Position numbers and translations under genes: made by a program
The notes under the pieces: model-generated
The model's input: only the letters and a program-made list of their open reading frames with translations
Told to the model about the DNA's origin: nothing
Database searches by the model: none
NCBI RefSeq assembly: GCF_029227915.1
Contig: NC_079881.1
Coordinates: 20,435,501-20,499,500, forward strand
Direction: 5' to 3'
DNA length: 64,000 nt
Source: Hydractinia symbiolongicarpus
Taxonomy: Eukaryota > Cnidaria > Hydrozoa > Anthoathecata > Hydractiniidae
Shown: piece by piece, positions 14,001-24,219 of the stretch
Layout: each line of letters opens with the position of its first letter
How positions within the stretch are numbered: the stretch's first letter is position 1

Positions 14001-17000
14001 GGACTTAATTATGCCATTCACGCTGATGCTGCGTGGGGTGGATATATGTTAACTATGATTCAACCTCCTTCAGAAGAAAGAAGAGCTACTTGCGAAGAAC
14101 GCGGAGAGGATTTCGTTCCAGCAATACCTCTTTCTGATTATGCAAAGAAGCAGTATCAAACCATCAAACATGCAGACACAGGTACGCTTATTTTTTTCTC
14201 TGATCATGTTTTGTAAACGGTAGAAAAAGCTAATCCAAATGGGGTTTATGTAAAGTAACGTAATAAAGTGTTGTGTAGTAGTTTAAAGCAAGCTAACTAT
14301 CAAAAATTGAATGTTAAGCTAAGGCTCTGATTCGTAATAGACCGGTGAAACATTAATAAGGAATTTTATTAAAACCGAGAAAAGTCATTTTTATCATCTT
14401 AGTATAACCAACTAGCTGTTCGACCTTCCTTAACCCTATTCGGTCCGGGGGGGGGGGCGGGTTCCGCCCCCCCTGACGGTTTTTTTTTAATAACTCCTGA
14501 TTGCTTTCTTATATGGCTATGATACTTACTGAGTTTCAACATTTATCTATTAGACACCTGCATGCTAAATTTTTAGGTCCCATACCATTCAGAGGCTTTG
14601 ATATTGGCCATTACTCGAAACTACCCCTAAAATCTCTATGAAATCCTTATAATGGGGAAAATATAATAACTCTTGTTAGGATTATCCTTAGAACTTGAAA
14701 CTTGCAACACAAGTTTGTTTCGTCAAGAAAAATCATTTTGAATAATTTTGACACGTGACTAATCCGATTTCCCGATTTTGTCGGATTTTACCCGAAAATC
14801 GGGAAAAAACGGATTTTCGGTCAATTTTAGGCAATTTTTTATTCGATCCATGTAACAAACGAAAGATATGTTAAAAACATTTTATTTAGCTTTTAGAAAC
14901 TTCAAACAGAATGCAAAAATTCGCTCTAGAACAAAAGTAATTATATTTTAAGCAGTGGCATTTTTAACAATTTTTAAGCTTCTGATGACGTCACAAAAAA
15001 TGTGCTGACGCAAGCAAAAATTTATTGCCGCCATTTTGTTCCTTTTATGACGTACTATAAGTGTGCCAAGTTTGATTCAATTTGAACAATCCTATGAAAA
15101 GTTATTGAGGGGGGGGGGCGGAATCCGCCCCCCCTCCCGGTCATAATATGTTCGAAAAACCCCGGACCGAATAGGGTTAAGGATATATGCCGTTGTATTG
15201 GTGCAATTCCAAATATTCCAAATTATAATTTCTTTTAGTAACCATTGATCCGCATAAAGCTGGTCTCTGTTTATACCCAGCTGGAGCACTTTGCTATAGA
15301 AATGGAACAATGAAAGATCTCATCACTTTGGCTGCTACTGAAGTGTTTCATGGTGACAACGATATTTCAGTTGGTGTGTATGGGTTGGAAGGATCAAAAC
15401 CTGGAGCAGCTGCAGCAGGAGTTTTGTTGTCTCATAGGGTAAATATACTTTGATTCTTGTTTTATGACGCACATTATCAACGCATTTCATTTAATCTTCT
15501 GTTGAAACCAAATGGTATATTGAAAGCATGTCATAGGATTTAGTACTTTATTATTATCCGCCCTTTTTTGTACAACAAATAATCTAAAGCTGTATGTGTT
15601 CATTTTAAATATTTACATGTCTCTGTTAGTTCCTTCCACTTATAATACCAGGTTATTGGACTCGACCAAATGGGGTATGGCAGAATTTTGGGACAATGTC
15701 AACTTTTAAGCAAATTATTTTACTGCATGTGGATGACAGTTGCTCAGGATTATGATGATTGGGTGTGTGTCAATTTCATCGATCTTCCAGAACTACCACC
15801 AGAGTTCCCACAAACAGAGGAAGAGCAGAAGGACTATATTCGAACAAGGATATTGGGACGAGATAACGAAGAATTAGCACAAGTATGTTTTTGCACGTCC
15901 AAAAATAGTTTAATAGTCTTCAAGTTTTAAAATCAAGGGAATTTAAACCTACAATGAGTAATTTATATTACTGATTTCTCGTAATAGGACGAAGAAGCTA
16001 TGAGGTTTTTGCGAATCGTCGGTCCAGACGCCTTGATCAATACATGTGCAGTTAACTTGATTGGTAATTCTGATAATTTGGAAGCAATGAATCAACTTCA
16101 GAATGACATTTTCGACGAAACAAACGGTACGTTTAACAGTGACTTACTCTATCTAAGAATGTCTTACTTCTTCAAACTGCAGAATAGTTTTGGTTGAAAG
16201 AAATAATATTTTCACAATGCAACGTGCAGTAAGTTTGCAGCAAAGGTAAAGTTCAAAGTTACAAAATAACAAAATTAGAAATTCGAAAAATTTATGCCCA
16301 TAAACAGTTATAGTAAAGAATTGCTGATAATTTAATGTTACGTTAGATAACAACACCGAAAGTAATATTTCTATACTTTAGCGGGTGTTGGTAAGAATCC
16401 CAAAAGAGTACCAATCTTTTTAACAACATCTACTTATGAAAGGGAAAAATATGGAGAATCTTTAGACCAGTTCAAACATCGATTGGGCATCTCAGCTGAT
16501 GGTAACCTGGATTTCCTAAGAAACACTTGCATGAGTCCATTTGAAGCCAATGATCTTAACGTAGTGGTGTATGGAAAACTATTCAGAAATGTTGTACTGA
16601 ATTGCATCGGCGGAGTAAGTATCTAAGACCCTTTCTGAAATGACAACGAAACAAGGCTACCAACTGGTCTTGTGGTTGCGCGTTCGCCTCCAGTGCGGAA
16701 AGTCCTGCGTTCAAACTCTGCAAGAGGCATGCCAGAAACTATAAAAGTGTTAATCGATTCTTCCTGTTTAACGTTCAGGTGAGAATAGGATTGATGTCTT
16801 GGGCGGTTGTCTAGTTGAGCGGCTGATGTGCTTGCACGATTTCCTTATGTCAAATGGGAGCTTTAAATGCACCAGAACCCTCTTTGGAGGACCCTCATAT
16901 ATAACAGTTTTATTAGGAACTGGACAGACCATCCTAGGCAAATAATGAAAATAATAATAACGGGTAAAACTAATGAAGGTTGCATCTACCCCATTCGTTA

Positions 17001-19002
17001 AACTGATGTGGTGCCTAGTCTATCTTTTGTGTGGATAACTTGACACCATTTGGGACCAAAATGAAACAATTTCATAAAGTTGGGTCAACTGTCCATGCTT
17101 AGTATTCTTTGCTGTTCATTGTATTATTGAAAACGAGAAAGTGATCCAGAAACCTACACGTTAAAAAAGGAGACCCTCATGTAAATAGTTTATATGAATT
17201 AAAGTGACAGGTAACTAGAAAGCTCAACAAGCCTATGGATATTATTCTTTGACACTTAACACACGCTTAGGATTAAGAAGGTGGAGGTAAAAAAGCTAAT
17301 AACCAAGCATTGTTAGGTTACAAATCCTGACAGTATGATGTAAGAAAAGAGTGAATACAAAGGGTAAAAAATGCACTTTTTCTTCTAATTTAGCTTGAGG
17401 TTGGCGGTCTGGGGGATCCCAAAGTTCATCATACTTTTGTGGTTGCTGGTAAAGCGGATGACGAACACGGCCGTGTATTCTTGGATTATATTCCATCCTT
17501 TTCTACTGCTGGTAAACAATATCACGTAGTTCTTTCCATGCTTCCCGCCACAGATACAGACCGTGATCGACTAAGGTAAGTTTACGATCTTAACATCGGC
17601 TTTAAATTATTCTGAATAACAATGATGTCAAGATGCAGAATATCATTTAACAATATAGGACACAAGAATTGCTTTTAATGAGTGAAAACATCATCATTAA
17701 ATGTCATTAATAGATGTATCCTCTCTTTGTGCTAACAAACGCATGAAATAATATTAGCGCACGAAATTAGATTTTACATATCAAACGGCTAGCATATATG
17801 TAGACGCCAATAACAGTTTGAAATTAATTTAGAAATGCTCAACGAAACCAACTTTCTACTTTCTATCTGAAAACAAAAGGAGCTACAACGATGAAAAACT
17901 TTTTGCGAAGTGATAATACTTTCATGATGGAAGTTTACAAAGGTATTATTATTGTTTTTGTTGTTTTTGTTGTTTTTGTTGTTTTTGCTGTTTTTGTTGT
18001 TTTTGTTGTTTTTGTTGTTTTTGTTGTTTTTGTTGTTTTTGTTGTTTTTGTTGTTTTTGTTGTTTTTGTTGTTTTTGTTGTTTTTGTTGTTTTTGTTGTT
18101 TTTGTTGTTTTTGTTGTTTTTGTTGTTTTTGTTGTTTTCTTTATTGCTGCTGTTTTTACTCTTCATTTATCGCTAATTTAGGTACTAACGCAAACAAGAT
18201 ATGTGATGTGACCATGAAAGTGGATGAAGTGTTCAGATACTTTCATTTGGAGAGTTTGCAAGCCAGTGAACACATTGAGTATCCCGAGCACCAAAAATAT
18301 TTCTTGTATGGTGATACTAAGCGAGCATTCATTTCACATGTGCCAACTAAATCACCCGACTTTCATCAGGTCTGTAGAAAATCCTGTTATGCGTGCGTTC
18401 CACTTTCCTCTTTCTTCTCCTGAATTTTTTCTTAAAGTAATTATGACTTTCTTCTCTTGAGTGTTTAAAGTCGTAAGTTATGCTTAGCAATAGTGTCAAA
18501 GGGAAATCATATTGAATAGGTGCGGTATTGTATTTTGTCTTTCAAAGTCAGAACATTTTGAACACTTTTTTCATTTATATATTTGGTTTGGCCAATTAAA
18601 GTAGTACGGAAGATGCGTTTAGTCATTTAATTTCTGAACTATTGTCTAATTTTAAGTGTCATTTTCATATTTAGTTGAAGGGTTGATAGATTAAATTAGA
18701 ATCAAAGCAAACTTTAGATTGTAGCGATATTAACTGTTGGAATGCATTTCCTCTATTATTTACAGGTTATCGAACTTGATGAACTCCCACACAGCGTCAC
18801 ACCAGAAATGTTAGATCTTGGCGTGATTATCACCATTCCTGAAATACCTGGGAGACCATTGGAAATTCGAGGATCCATTGCAGATCCATTGCAACGTGAT
18901 ACTTACACTGTTTCATTCAAGGGCGTGCAATACGCTGATTGCGAAACAACCATTACATTTGCGAATCAAAACGCAAAGAAATATTTTAATGGCAACATCT
19001 AG
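8021..19002 (+). CDS. bacterial-type tyrosine/aromatic amino acid decarboxylase-like PLP enzyme, 15 exons
   Basis: Exons: 8021-8112, 11694-11976, 12103-12406, 12523-12692, 12764-12950, 13208-13347, 14001-14181, 15239-15438, 15652-15882, 15988-16126, 16382-16614, 17394-17575, 17911-17942, 18182-18369, 18766-19002. All junctions use GT-AG and keep frame, giving 2799 nt and 932 residues. Motifs: 'GHMLWENTMP' near residue 126, the phosphate-site-like 'GSIAN' at 192-196, cofactor-binding Asp401 in 'HADAAWGG', and the Schiff-base lysine Lys459 in 'TIDPHKAG'. This is a fold-type I group II decarboxylase expected to remove CO2 from an aromatic amino acid, probably in the cytosol. The closest resemblance I recognise is bacterial tyrosine decarboxylase (about 620 residues); the roughly 370-residue C-terminal part after the PLP domain is unassigned. 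The basic N-terminus (KRKRH...GKGKRPR) resembles a nuclear localisation signal. Substrate is inferred, and exon 1 is the least certain exon. Confidence 0.85.
8183..8799. mobile_element. 617-bp MITE-like element with ~28-bp inverted termini
   Basis: The left terminus reads CTTATTACACGAAAATAACT then AGTCAAC. The right terminus is its near-perfect reverse complement, ending at 8799. Inside, 'cgcgttaatt' words recur in both orientations. If the true end is TTACACG, a TA duplication flanks it on both sides, which would suggest a Tc1/mariner-type relative. There is no coding capacity. Confidence 0.6.
9031..9120 (+). repeat. decayed short tandem repeat
   Basis: Three to four imperfect copies of a roughly 27-30-bp unit of the form 'cgccctgtcttggactaa', within intron 1 of the decarboxylase gene. 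Confidence 0.4.
11119..11506. mobile_element. 388-bp TA-flanked MITE
   Basis: The left end is TCGTAAAATGCC..AATCAAGCGC. The right end, as reverse complement, is CCGTAAAATGCCGAAATCAA then GCGCACC. TA flanks both sides (11117-11118 and 11507-11508). Subterminal 'gcgcttatctgag' and 'gtgcgcttataaa' words are repeated at both ends. The small reading frame inside at 11213-11410 has no recognisable domain and is probably chance. Confidence 0.7.
14434..15176. mobile_element. piggyBac-type MITE, copy 1 (743 bp), in decarboxylase intron 7
   Basis: The element is flanked by TTAA on both sides (14430-14433 and 15177-15180). Its terminal inverted repeats start CCCTATTCGGTCCGGGG, and internal G-run/C-run palindromes follow each end. 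A second copy (54974-55713) is closely similar over its whole length. TTAA duplication and CCC-starting termini fit the piggyBac superfamily. It has no transposase and so depends on one elsewhere. It lies inside the intron between exons 7 and 8 and leaves the splice sites intact. Confidence 0.88.
16655..16961 (+). mobile_element. tRNA-derived SINE in decarboxylase intron 11
   Basis: The tRNA-like head contains an A-box-like stretch ending 'tcttgtggttgcgcgttc' and a B-box-like 'gcgttcaaactc'. An unrelated body follows, and then an AT-rich tail of ATAATAATA repeats. The body words ('aggattgatgtcttggg', 'agctttaaatgcacc', 'aggaactggacagaccatcc') recur in diverged form in the minus-strand SINE at 36351-36655, so the two belong to one family. 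Confidence 0.7.
17911..17942 (+). other. 32-nt microexon (exon 13) of the decarboxylase gene
   Basis: The preceding intron ends 'ttttgcgaag' and the donor is AAAG|gtatta. The consensus donor after exon 12 leaves phase 2 and exon 14 needs phase 1, so joining them directly would create an in-frame stop. A 32-nt insert solves this exactly and encodes about ten residues leading into 'YKGTNANKICDVTMK'. The acceptor has only a modest pyrimidine tract. Confidence 0.65.
17953..18138 (+). repeat. (TTTTTG)n hexanucleotide microsatellite
   Basis: About 30 nearly perfect copies of a 6-bp T/G unit, interrupted once by a C near 17989. It lies in the short intron between exons 13 and 14 of the decarboxylase gene, so length variation there would change a 239-bp intron. 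Long Val/Phe or Asn/Lys reading frames across it are artefacts of the repeat. Confidence 0.95.
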
Positions 19003-19098
19003 CTTTTTTTAATGAAATGCGAACAAAACACAACGAACTGTGTAATTGGAAGATTTATTGAAATCATAAAAATATTTTCTCATAATTGATTGATTTTT

Positions 19099-19104
19099 AA
19101 TAAA
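19099..19104 (+). terminator. polyadenylation signal of the decarboxylase gene
   Basis: AATAAA lies 97 bp after the TAG stop, in an A/T-rich stretch, a normal spacing for a short 3' UTR. Confidence 0.6.
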
Positions 19105-20998
19105 CAATTTTCTAGTTATATAATAGAGGGTCGAAATCTTATGTGTGTGAAACTGTTGAAAGATATTTCTGTCTGTTTCATATTCATTAGCCTGTTGCAT
19201 TACACTAAAATAAATGTTGAAATTCATTTCATTAATTTACAATTGCCCGACTTTATATTTACGTATTAGTATAACCATAATTTTTTGTAATTTCTCGTAT
19301 TTAAATGAATCTTGGAACTGAGATTATGCTGTAGAGAAAGAAAATAGTATATATTTTCAAAAAAGTTATAAAAACAAACATTTCGCCACTTGTTTTTTCT
19401 GCATTTCTTACCCTCGCACTTCTTGACCACTATCATCATGCTCTGTTTTGACGCGAAAAAAGAACTAGGCAATTCGCTGAAATTACGGAAAACGGTAATG
19501 ACGTCACAAAATGTATTGTATACAGTTAAAGTCCTTTTGAGAGGTCAGAAAGGAAATTTTTTTCGACTTGACTTGGTTTTATATTTTCTAAATATATAAT
19601 ATAATTCAGTACAAGAATCCAGACAAAACAGAAACAACCAGAAGACTGCACACGAGTTTGGGTGTACCTTTGACAGAAAGTATGTCTTCATGCCACACCC
19701 CAACGATGGTAATGTTTACAAAGTCGAGATTAACCAGCAATTGCAATTTTTGATTTGATGAGGATCGCTGTGGTGTATCCGGATTCTCAATTTAATTAAC
19801 AAATTCCGCTCTTTACATTGCAACAAAACCTGGCTATAAATAAATTTAACTTGAGATGCTTTATCCAGCTTCTTATTTGGTGAAAGTTGTACTGACAGCT
19901 CTTTTGACTACTGCTACCTGATTGTTTTTGTCATCAGATAAATGAATCTAAGCAAATTATCGTATTTCCTTGTATTGACTCCAACGTTCAGTGATTGTGG
20001 TTTTGTGCGGGTATTTCTGCCATTCAGCCGCAATATACTGCCAACTCCACACATCTGTTTAAATATTATTGTGAAAAAAATTCGCGGTAAAAATTTTTCA
20101 ATGATAAACAGAAGTTTAATTTTGCGGAAACTAATTTTTGCGGATGAATAAAAAATTACCAGAAATTTGTCAATAAAGGTGGATTTCATGGTAAAATTTT
20201 TCGTAACACAACAAACCTTAATCTCTAACTCTTAACGTAAGCGAAATTTCTGACAATAAAGTACATATTTTGATTTCATCTTATAACTTCATTTCCGAAA
20301 TTTAGAAATACTTTAGGGATAAAGCTGAGGCTTGATATTTAGACACAAAGTTTGAATACTCCGAATTATTAACTATTGCATTTCTCTCAAAGTAACCTCG
20401 TTGCCAGCGCCTGTTGTTTCTTTTTTATATCAGGACGGCGAGACAACAAGTGTTGGGAACGAGGTTGCTCCTAAAAGAAAGCCATAACGCAACAAATATT
20501 TTTAAAATGTTATACGTTGGTTCTTATATCCAATCCAGTGTTTTAAATATCTCGCATTTGTTTAACAGATTTTAATAAATCATAAGAATGAAATAAATTG
20601 TAAATTGTTCTACAATTATTTAAAAATTACTTTTAATAGTTATTAAGCTGAAAAAACAATTCGGATTTGTTTCGCTCTAATTTCAATACACGATTTAAAA
20701 ATATTTTTCGTATTTGAAAATATGATTAATTCCAATAGAATTATTTTATATTTGTGTTCCAGGATTCCTCTAATATCTTACAAAAAAGCTTCTAAATGGT
20801 TAAGATTTAATTTTTGTAAACTTCATTCAAATTTAAGAACGCTAATTTCAGTTTTGCGAAGTATTTTATTTACAAAGAGTGAGCATTTTTTACTAGATCC
20901 TTGAAATTAGTTCAGAATGAACGAACAAGCTTATTAATGTATCATAACGGAGTCACATAATTTGTGACAAAAAACTTTTTACGTTTCTTTTTACTCAA
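19105..20998. other. intergenic, no supported gene
   Basis: AT-rich sequence between the decarboxylase 3' end and the Harbinger element. Short frames in both strands have no domain or splice support. Confidence 0.5.
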
Positions 20999-21022
20999 TT
21001 AGGGGCTGTTTACACGTACCCG

Positions 21023-21132
21023 ACATGAAACTCATGCCGGCATGAAATTTCATGCCGGCATGAAAATTTTTTGGTTCACACAGAGCGTTCCTGCCGGCAT
21101 GAAATGAGTTTCATTTCATGCCGGCATGAAAT
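21023..21132. repeat. left subterminal CATGCCGGCATG palindrome cluster
   Basis: Repeated nested palindromes of CATGCCGGCATG joined by AAATTTCATG. They match the cluster at the right end of the element and are likely binding sites for the element's own DNA-binding protein (inference). Confidence 0.75.
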
Positions 21133-21193
21133 GAAAACCATTCTCAAATACATGCTGAATTATGAACTTTCATCCCACAGATTCATTTTAAAC

Positions 21194-22560
21194 ATGGCTT
21201 CCAACAAGAGACAGCTTGCGCTTTTTTCAGCCTTGAATGCAGTTCTCGTGAGCTGCACGTTGTTACAACTACTAAGTATTTTGGTATTGAAATTTTTACA
21301 AGAACAGAGGAGGCTCAACAATTTGAGATATCAAGCAGTTATGGAGAGAAATACAGCATTGTCGAGGTACAGACGTGCAAGGTTGAGGTAAATATTTATA
21401 TTGTTTTGCTGTGGATTTTTATTGTTCTTTTTCGTTTCCTGCACAACTACTCATTTTTTAGATATGTTAGAAGCAAGAGAAAATGCTGGATTAAACCTGG
21501 AAGAACTGATAAATGGTGGGATAACTTGCACATTGTTGGTAACATGTGTGACGATACTTGGTTACAAAACTTCAGAATGACAAAACAACAATTTATGAAA
21601 CTTGTCGAATTAATTAGACCTTACGCAAAGGAAAGGTCTTCACAAGTCCGCAAAGACGTAATTCCGCTAGAAAAACGACTAGCTATTACGCTTTATTACT
21701 TGAAGGACCAAGGTTCTCTTTTGATGATTGGCAATACATTTGGCATAGCAAAAAGTACGACAAGTGTTGTTGTACATGAAATATGTGGCATATTAGCGAA
21801 AGATATCGCTTCTTTGTTGATAAAATTCCCAGTGGAAAAGGCTGATGTGGAAAAGATTTCCAGTAACTTCCTAAAACGATTTGGATTCCCTCAGGTGATT
21901 GGTTGTGTTGATGGCACACACATCCCAATAAAACAACCCTCAGAAAACTCTCATGATTACTTTTCCTACAAGATGTATTACTCGATCAATTGTCAAGCAA
22001 TATGCGATGCGAATGGACAATTCCCGAATGTCGAAATTAAATGGCCAGGCAGTGTTCATGATGCTAGAGTTTTTGCTAACTGCACGGTTCAGGAAAAGTA
22101 TCTTAATGGAGAGTTTAAATTATTTTACAAGGAGATCGTAGAGGATGGTGAATCCGTGCCACAGTTGCTTTTGGGAGATCCTGCATACCCTCTTTTACCA
22201 CATGTGATGAAGGAGTTCGATCATTGCATATCGAATGAACAAGTCATATTCAATCAAATGTTACGCTCCGCCCGTAACCAAATAGAATGCGCATTTGGAA
22301 GGCTTAAAGCTAGGTGGAGAATTTTAAATCGCGCTATGGATCTGCAAGTGAAACATGTTCCAAATGCTATACTAGCTTGTTTTGCATTACACAACTTTTG
22401 CGAAATCGAAAAGTCGTTTGTAGACCCGAAGGTCGTAGAGGAATTGGCATTGAAAGAACGCAGCCTTGTAAACACAGTTGATAAACTTAACTCTTACACA
22501 ACAACTTCAGGAACCAGGGTTAGGGATACTTTAGCAAACTATTTCAAAGAGTTTTTGTAA
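21194..22560 (+). CDS. HARBI1-like Harbinger transposase/nuclease, 2 exons
   Basis: Exons 21194-21387 and 21462-22560 join in phase 2 (donor TTGAG|gtaaat, acceptor ttttttag|ATATG), giving 430 residues. The first exon encodes a hydrophobic leader-like stretch followed by an Arg-rich tail. The second carries the DDE_4 nuclease core: Asp215 in 'GCVDGTHIP', Asp265 in 'WPGSVHDARVF' and Glu340 in 'RNQIECAFGRLKARW', plus 'GDPAYP'. All three catalytic acids and their spacing look intact, so this may be an active transposase. It excises and inserts the surrounding 3.2-kb element together with the Myb-like partner encoded on the opposite strand. The small 74-bp intron is well supported because its retention would lose the first exon. 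Confidence 0.9.
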
Positions 22561-22584
22561 ATTTTTATTTTCTTCAAGGTTACA

Positions 22585-23710
22585 TTATAACTGTTGGTAA
22601 ACTTTATTTGAACTATCACTACTGCTGCTCGAGGTTTGTGAAGAATACGAGCTTGGAAAGCTTCCTCGAGCAGGTGTAAAACTAGGAGAAGGCAAGGTAT
22701 TCTGAAAATTACTTCGCAATGGAGTTTCATAAGATGTACCATATGGAGTGTTTGGATGCATTTGCTGTTGAGTAAAGTATTGTGGGTAACTGTTGAGTTC
22801 CACTGATGGCTTGGGCAAGTAATGCCAAACCATCACCAATTGATTTACCGACACTAGCTATTGACTCGGATATTTGACCAAATGCTGTATTGGAATCTTT
22901 TGTTGCTTGGGTCAATTGGTTTACCATATTCTCCTTGAGACGGAGTTCATCTTTAGCCATGTTTAAATACATTTGATCACGCTGGCTTGAAGAAAGATTT
23001 TTTTCCATCATTTTACGTTTGTTATCTACGAATTTGGCTGTGACTTTTTTTGCCATATTATTATCAGCTGTAGCATTAACAGGCAACTTTTCACTACCTT
23101 CAGGATTATCAGTTTCTTCTTGGTTTTCATCATCATCATCATTGTCGTCATCAGAGTCCTCGAAAAATCCTTCAACGTTTTCGTCGGCAATCGTACTTTT
23201 GGAGTTTGAGATGGAATTTGTGGCTGGTGATCCACCCCAGAGATTCTGCAACAAATCCCAGTTGTCGCATACTATTTTGCCACTGCCACTCCGACGACCT
23301 TCGTTGACAGCCTTTCTGTAGTCCTGTCGAACTTCTTTAATTTTTGCTTTTATTCTAACGTAGCCACCTTTAATCGATTTTTTGTCATTCATAGCCTTTG
23401 CTTTTTGTACTGCAAGTTCTTCCTTAGGCAGTTCGAGGTCAACTTCAGTCGCCATAACAGGTCCGAAACCACTATTTTCGAAACGCTCTGCCATCATCAC
23501 ACGAACTTTGTTGTAAAGTTCCACCAGATCACTTTCGAAATCTACCCCTTTGTACTCATACTGAGATTTCAATTCATTCATGCAATCAAGAAGTGCCTCA
23601 ACCATAGTGTTTTGCCATCGGAATCTTGTCGATTTTGTTTTCACTTTCTTTACTTTTTTCTGTGGCGGGGGGTGATTTTCGGATTTATCAGAATCGTCAC
23701 TTTCACTCAT
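22585..23710 (-). CDS. Harbinger Myb/SANT-like DNA-binding protein, C-terminal frame break
   Basis: The start codon at 23710 opens a 327-codon frame. Residues 1-30 are acidic then Lys-rich. About residues 25-160 form a helical region typical of the Myb/SANT-like partner of PIF/Harbinger elements ('RFRWQNTMVEALLDCMNELK', 'IKAKIKEVRQDYRKAVNEG', 'CDNWDLLQNLWGG'). An acidic D/E tract and a helical C-terminal half follow. After 'LALLAQAIS' the frame runs into an unlikely tail ending at 22727. The alternative frame over 22585-22854 continues with a Pro/Ser-rich sequence that looks like the genuine C-terminus. A one-base indel near 22790-22810 is the simplest explanation. In other Harbinger elements this protein helps transposase reach the termini and the nucleus. 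Confidence 0.8.
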
Positions 23711-23993
23711 GATTGGTGTTTGGAGTTTTTTTCATTAACGACTTTTGAGGAAGGAATTCTGAAAAAAATATATATTTTCTTTTGTGATGGTTTTATTTCA
23801 TATTTCTCTCATTTTTTATAAGCAAATAAAACGCTATAAACTGAAGTTGTTGTTATTTCTATAAAAAAAGTTACCTTGCTGCTGCATTGGCCATATTTTT
23901 CTTCACAAAGAAATAATATTTGAGTTTTGTATAATTTAAATTCTCTTCTCAGTGACTTCTGTATTATGACTTCTGTATTATAGCTCATTTCAT

Positions 23994-24195
23994 ACCGGCA
24001 TGAAACACGTTTTGCGTTCACACGGTAATATCATGCTCAAAAAGCCTTGACATGAAATTTCATGCCCGTCTTAAGGACGGGCATGAAATCATGCCGGCAT
24101 GAAATTTCATGTCGGCTTCGACGTGTGAACAGTTATAGGTTTTCCTTAAGACACCGAAATGAACTCATGCCGGCAGGAGTTTCATGCGGCATGAA
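23994..24195. repeat. right subterminal CATGCCGGCATG palindrome cluster
   Basis: Repeats of ATGCCGGCATGAAAT and related words, in inverted relation to the left cluster at 21023-21132. Confidence 0.75.
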
Positions 24196-24219
24196 AAAAT
24201 GCGTGTAAACGGGGTCTTA

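Larger units (their letters stand above)
21002..24216. mobile_element. PIF/Harbinger DNA transposon (3.2 kb), near-complete
   Basis: TTA target duplications flank it (20999-21001 and 24217-24219). The outermost 15 bp on each side share GTTTACACG (GGGGCTGTTTACACG on the left, GACCCCGTTTACACG on the right). Both subterminal regions carry many copies of the palindrome CATGCCGGCATG with GAAATTTC spacers. Inside are the two genes typical of the superfamily: a DDE transposase on + and a Myb/SANT-like DNA-binding protein on -, converging toward each other. It looks recently active, except for a frame break near the 3' end of the Myb-like gene. Confidence 0.92.

Noticed and set aside
15092..15310. 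72-residue minus-strand frame with NPIRSG...PPPP motif
   Set aside because: It is the G/C-rich terminal palindrome of the TTAA MITE read as protein; the same peptide appears at the other MITE copy (54785-55078, 55596-55793).
17563..17575. Alternative donor C|GTGATC for exon 12 to join exon 14 directly
   Set aside because: It restores frame but is a weak donor and would drop 13 nt of good coding sequence; the 32-nt microexon explains the frame with a consensus donor.
17789..18181. Long Asn/Lys-repeat (minus) and Val/Phe- or Leu/Phe-repeat (plus) frames
   Set aside because: They are translations of the (TTTTTG)n microsatellite inside an intron, open in several frames at once.
23019..23321. 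100-residue plus-strand frame opposite the Harbinger Myb-like gene
   Set aside because: Antisense shadow of the acidic/serine-rich coding region.
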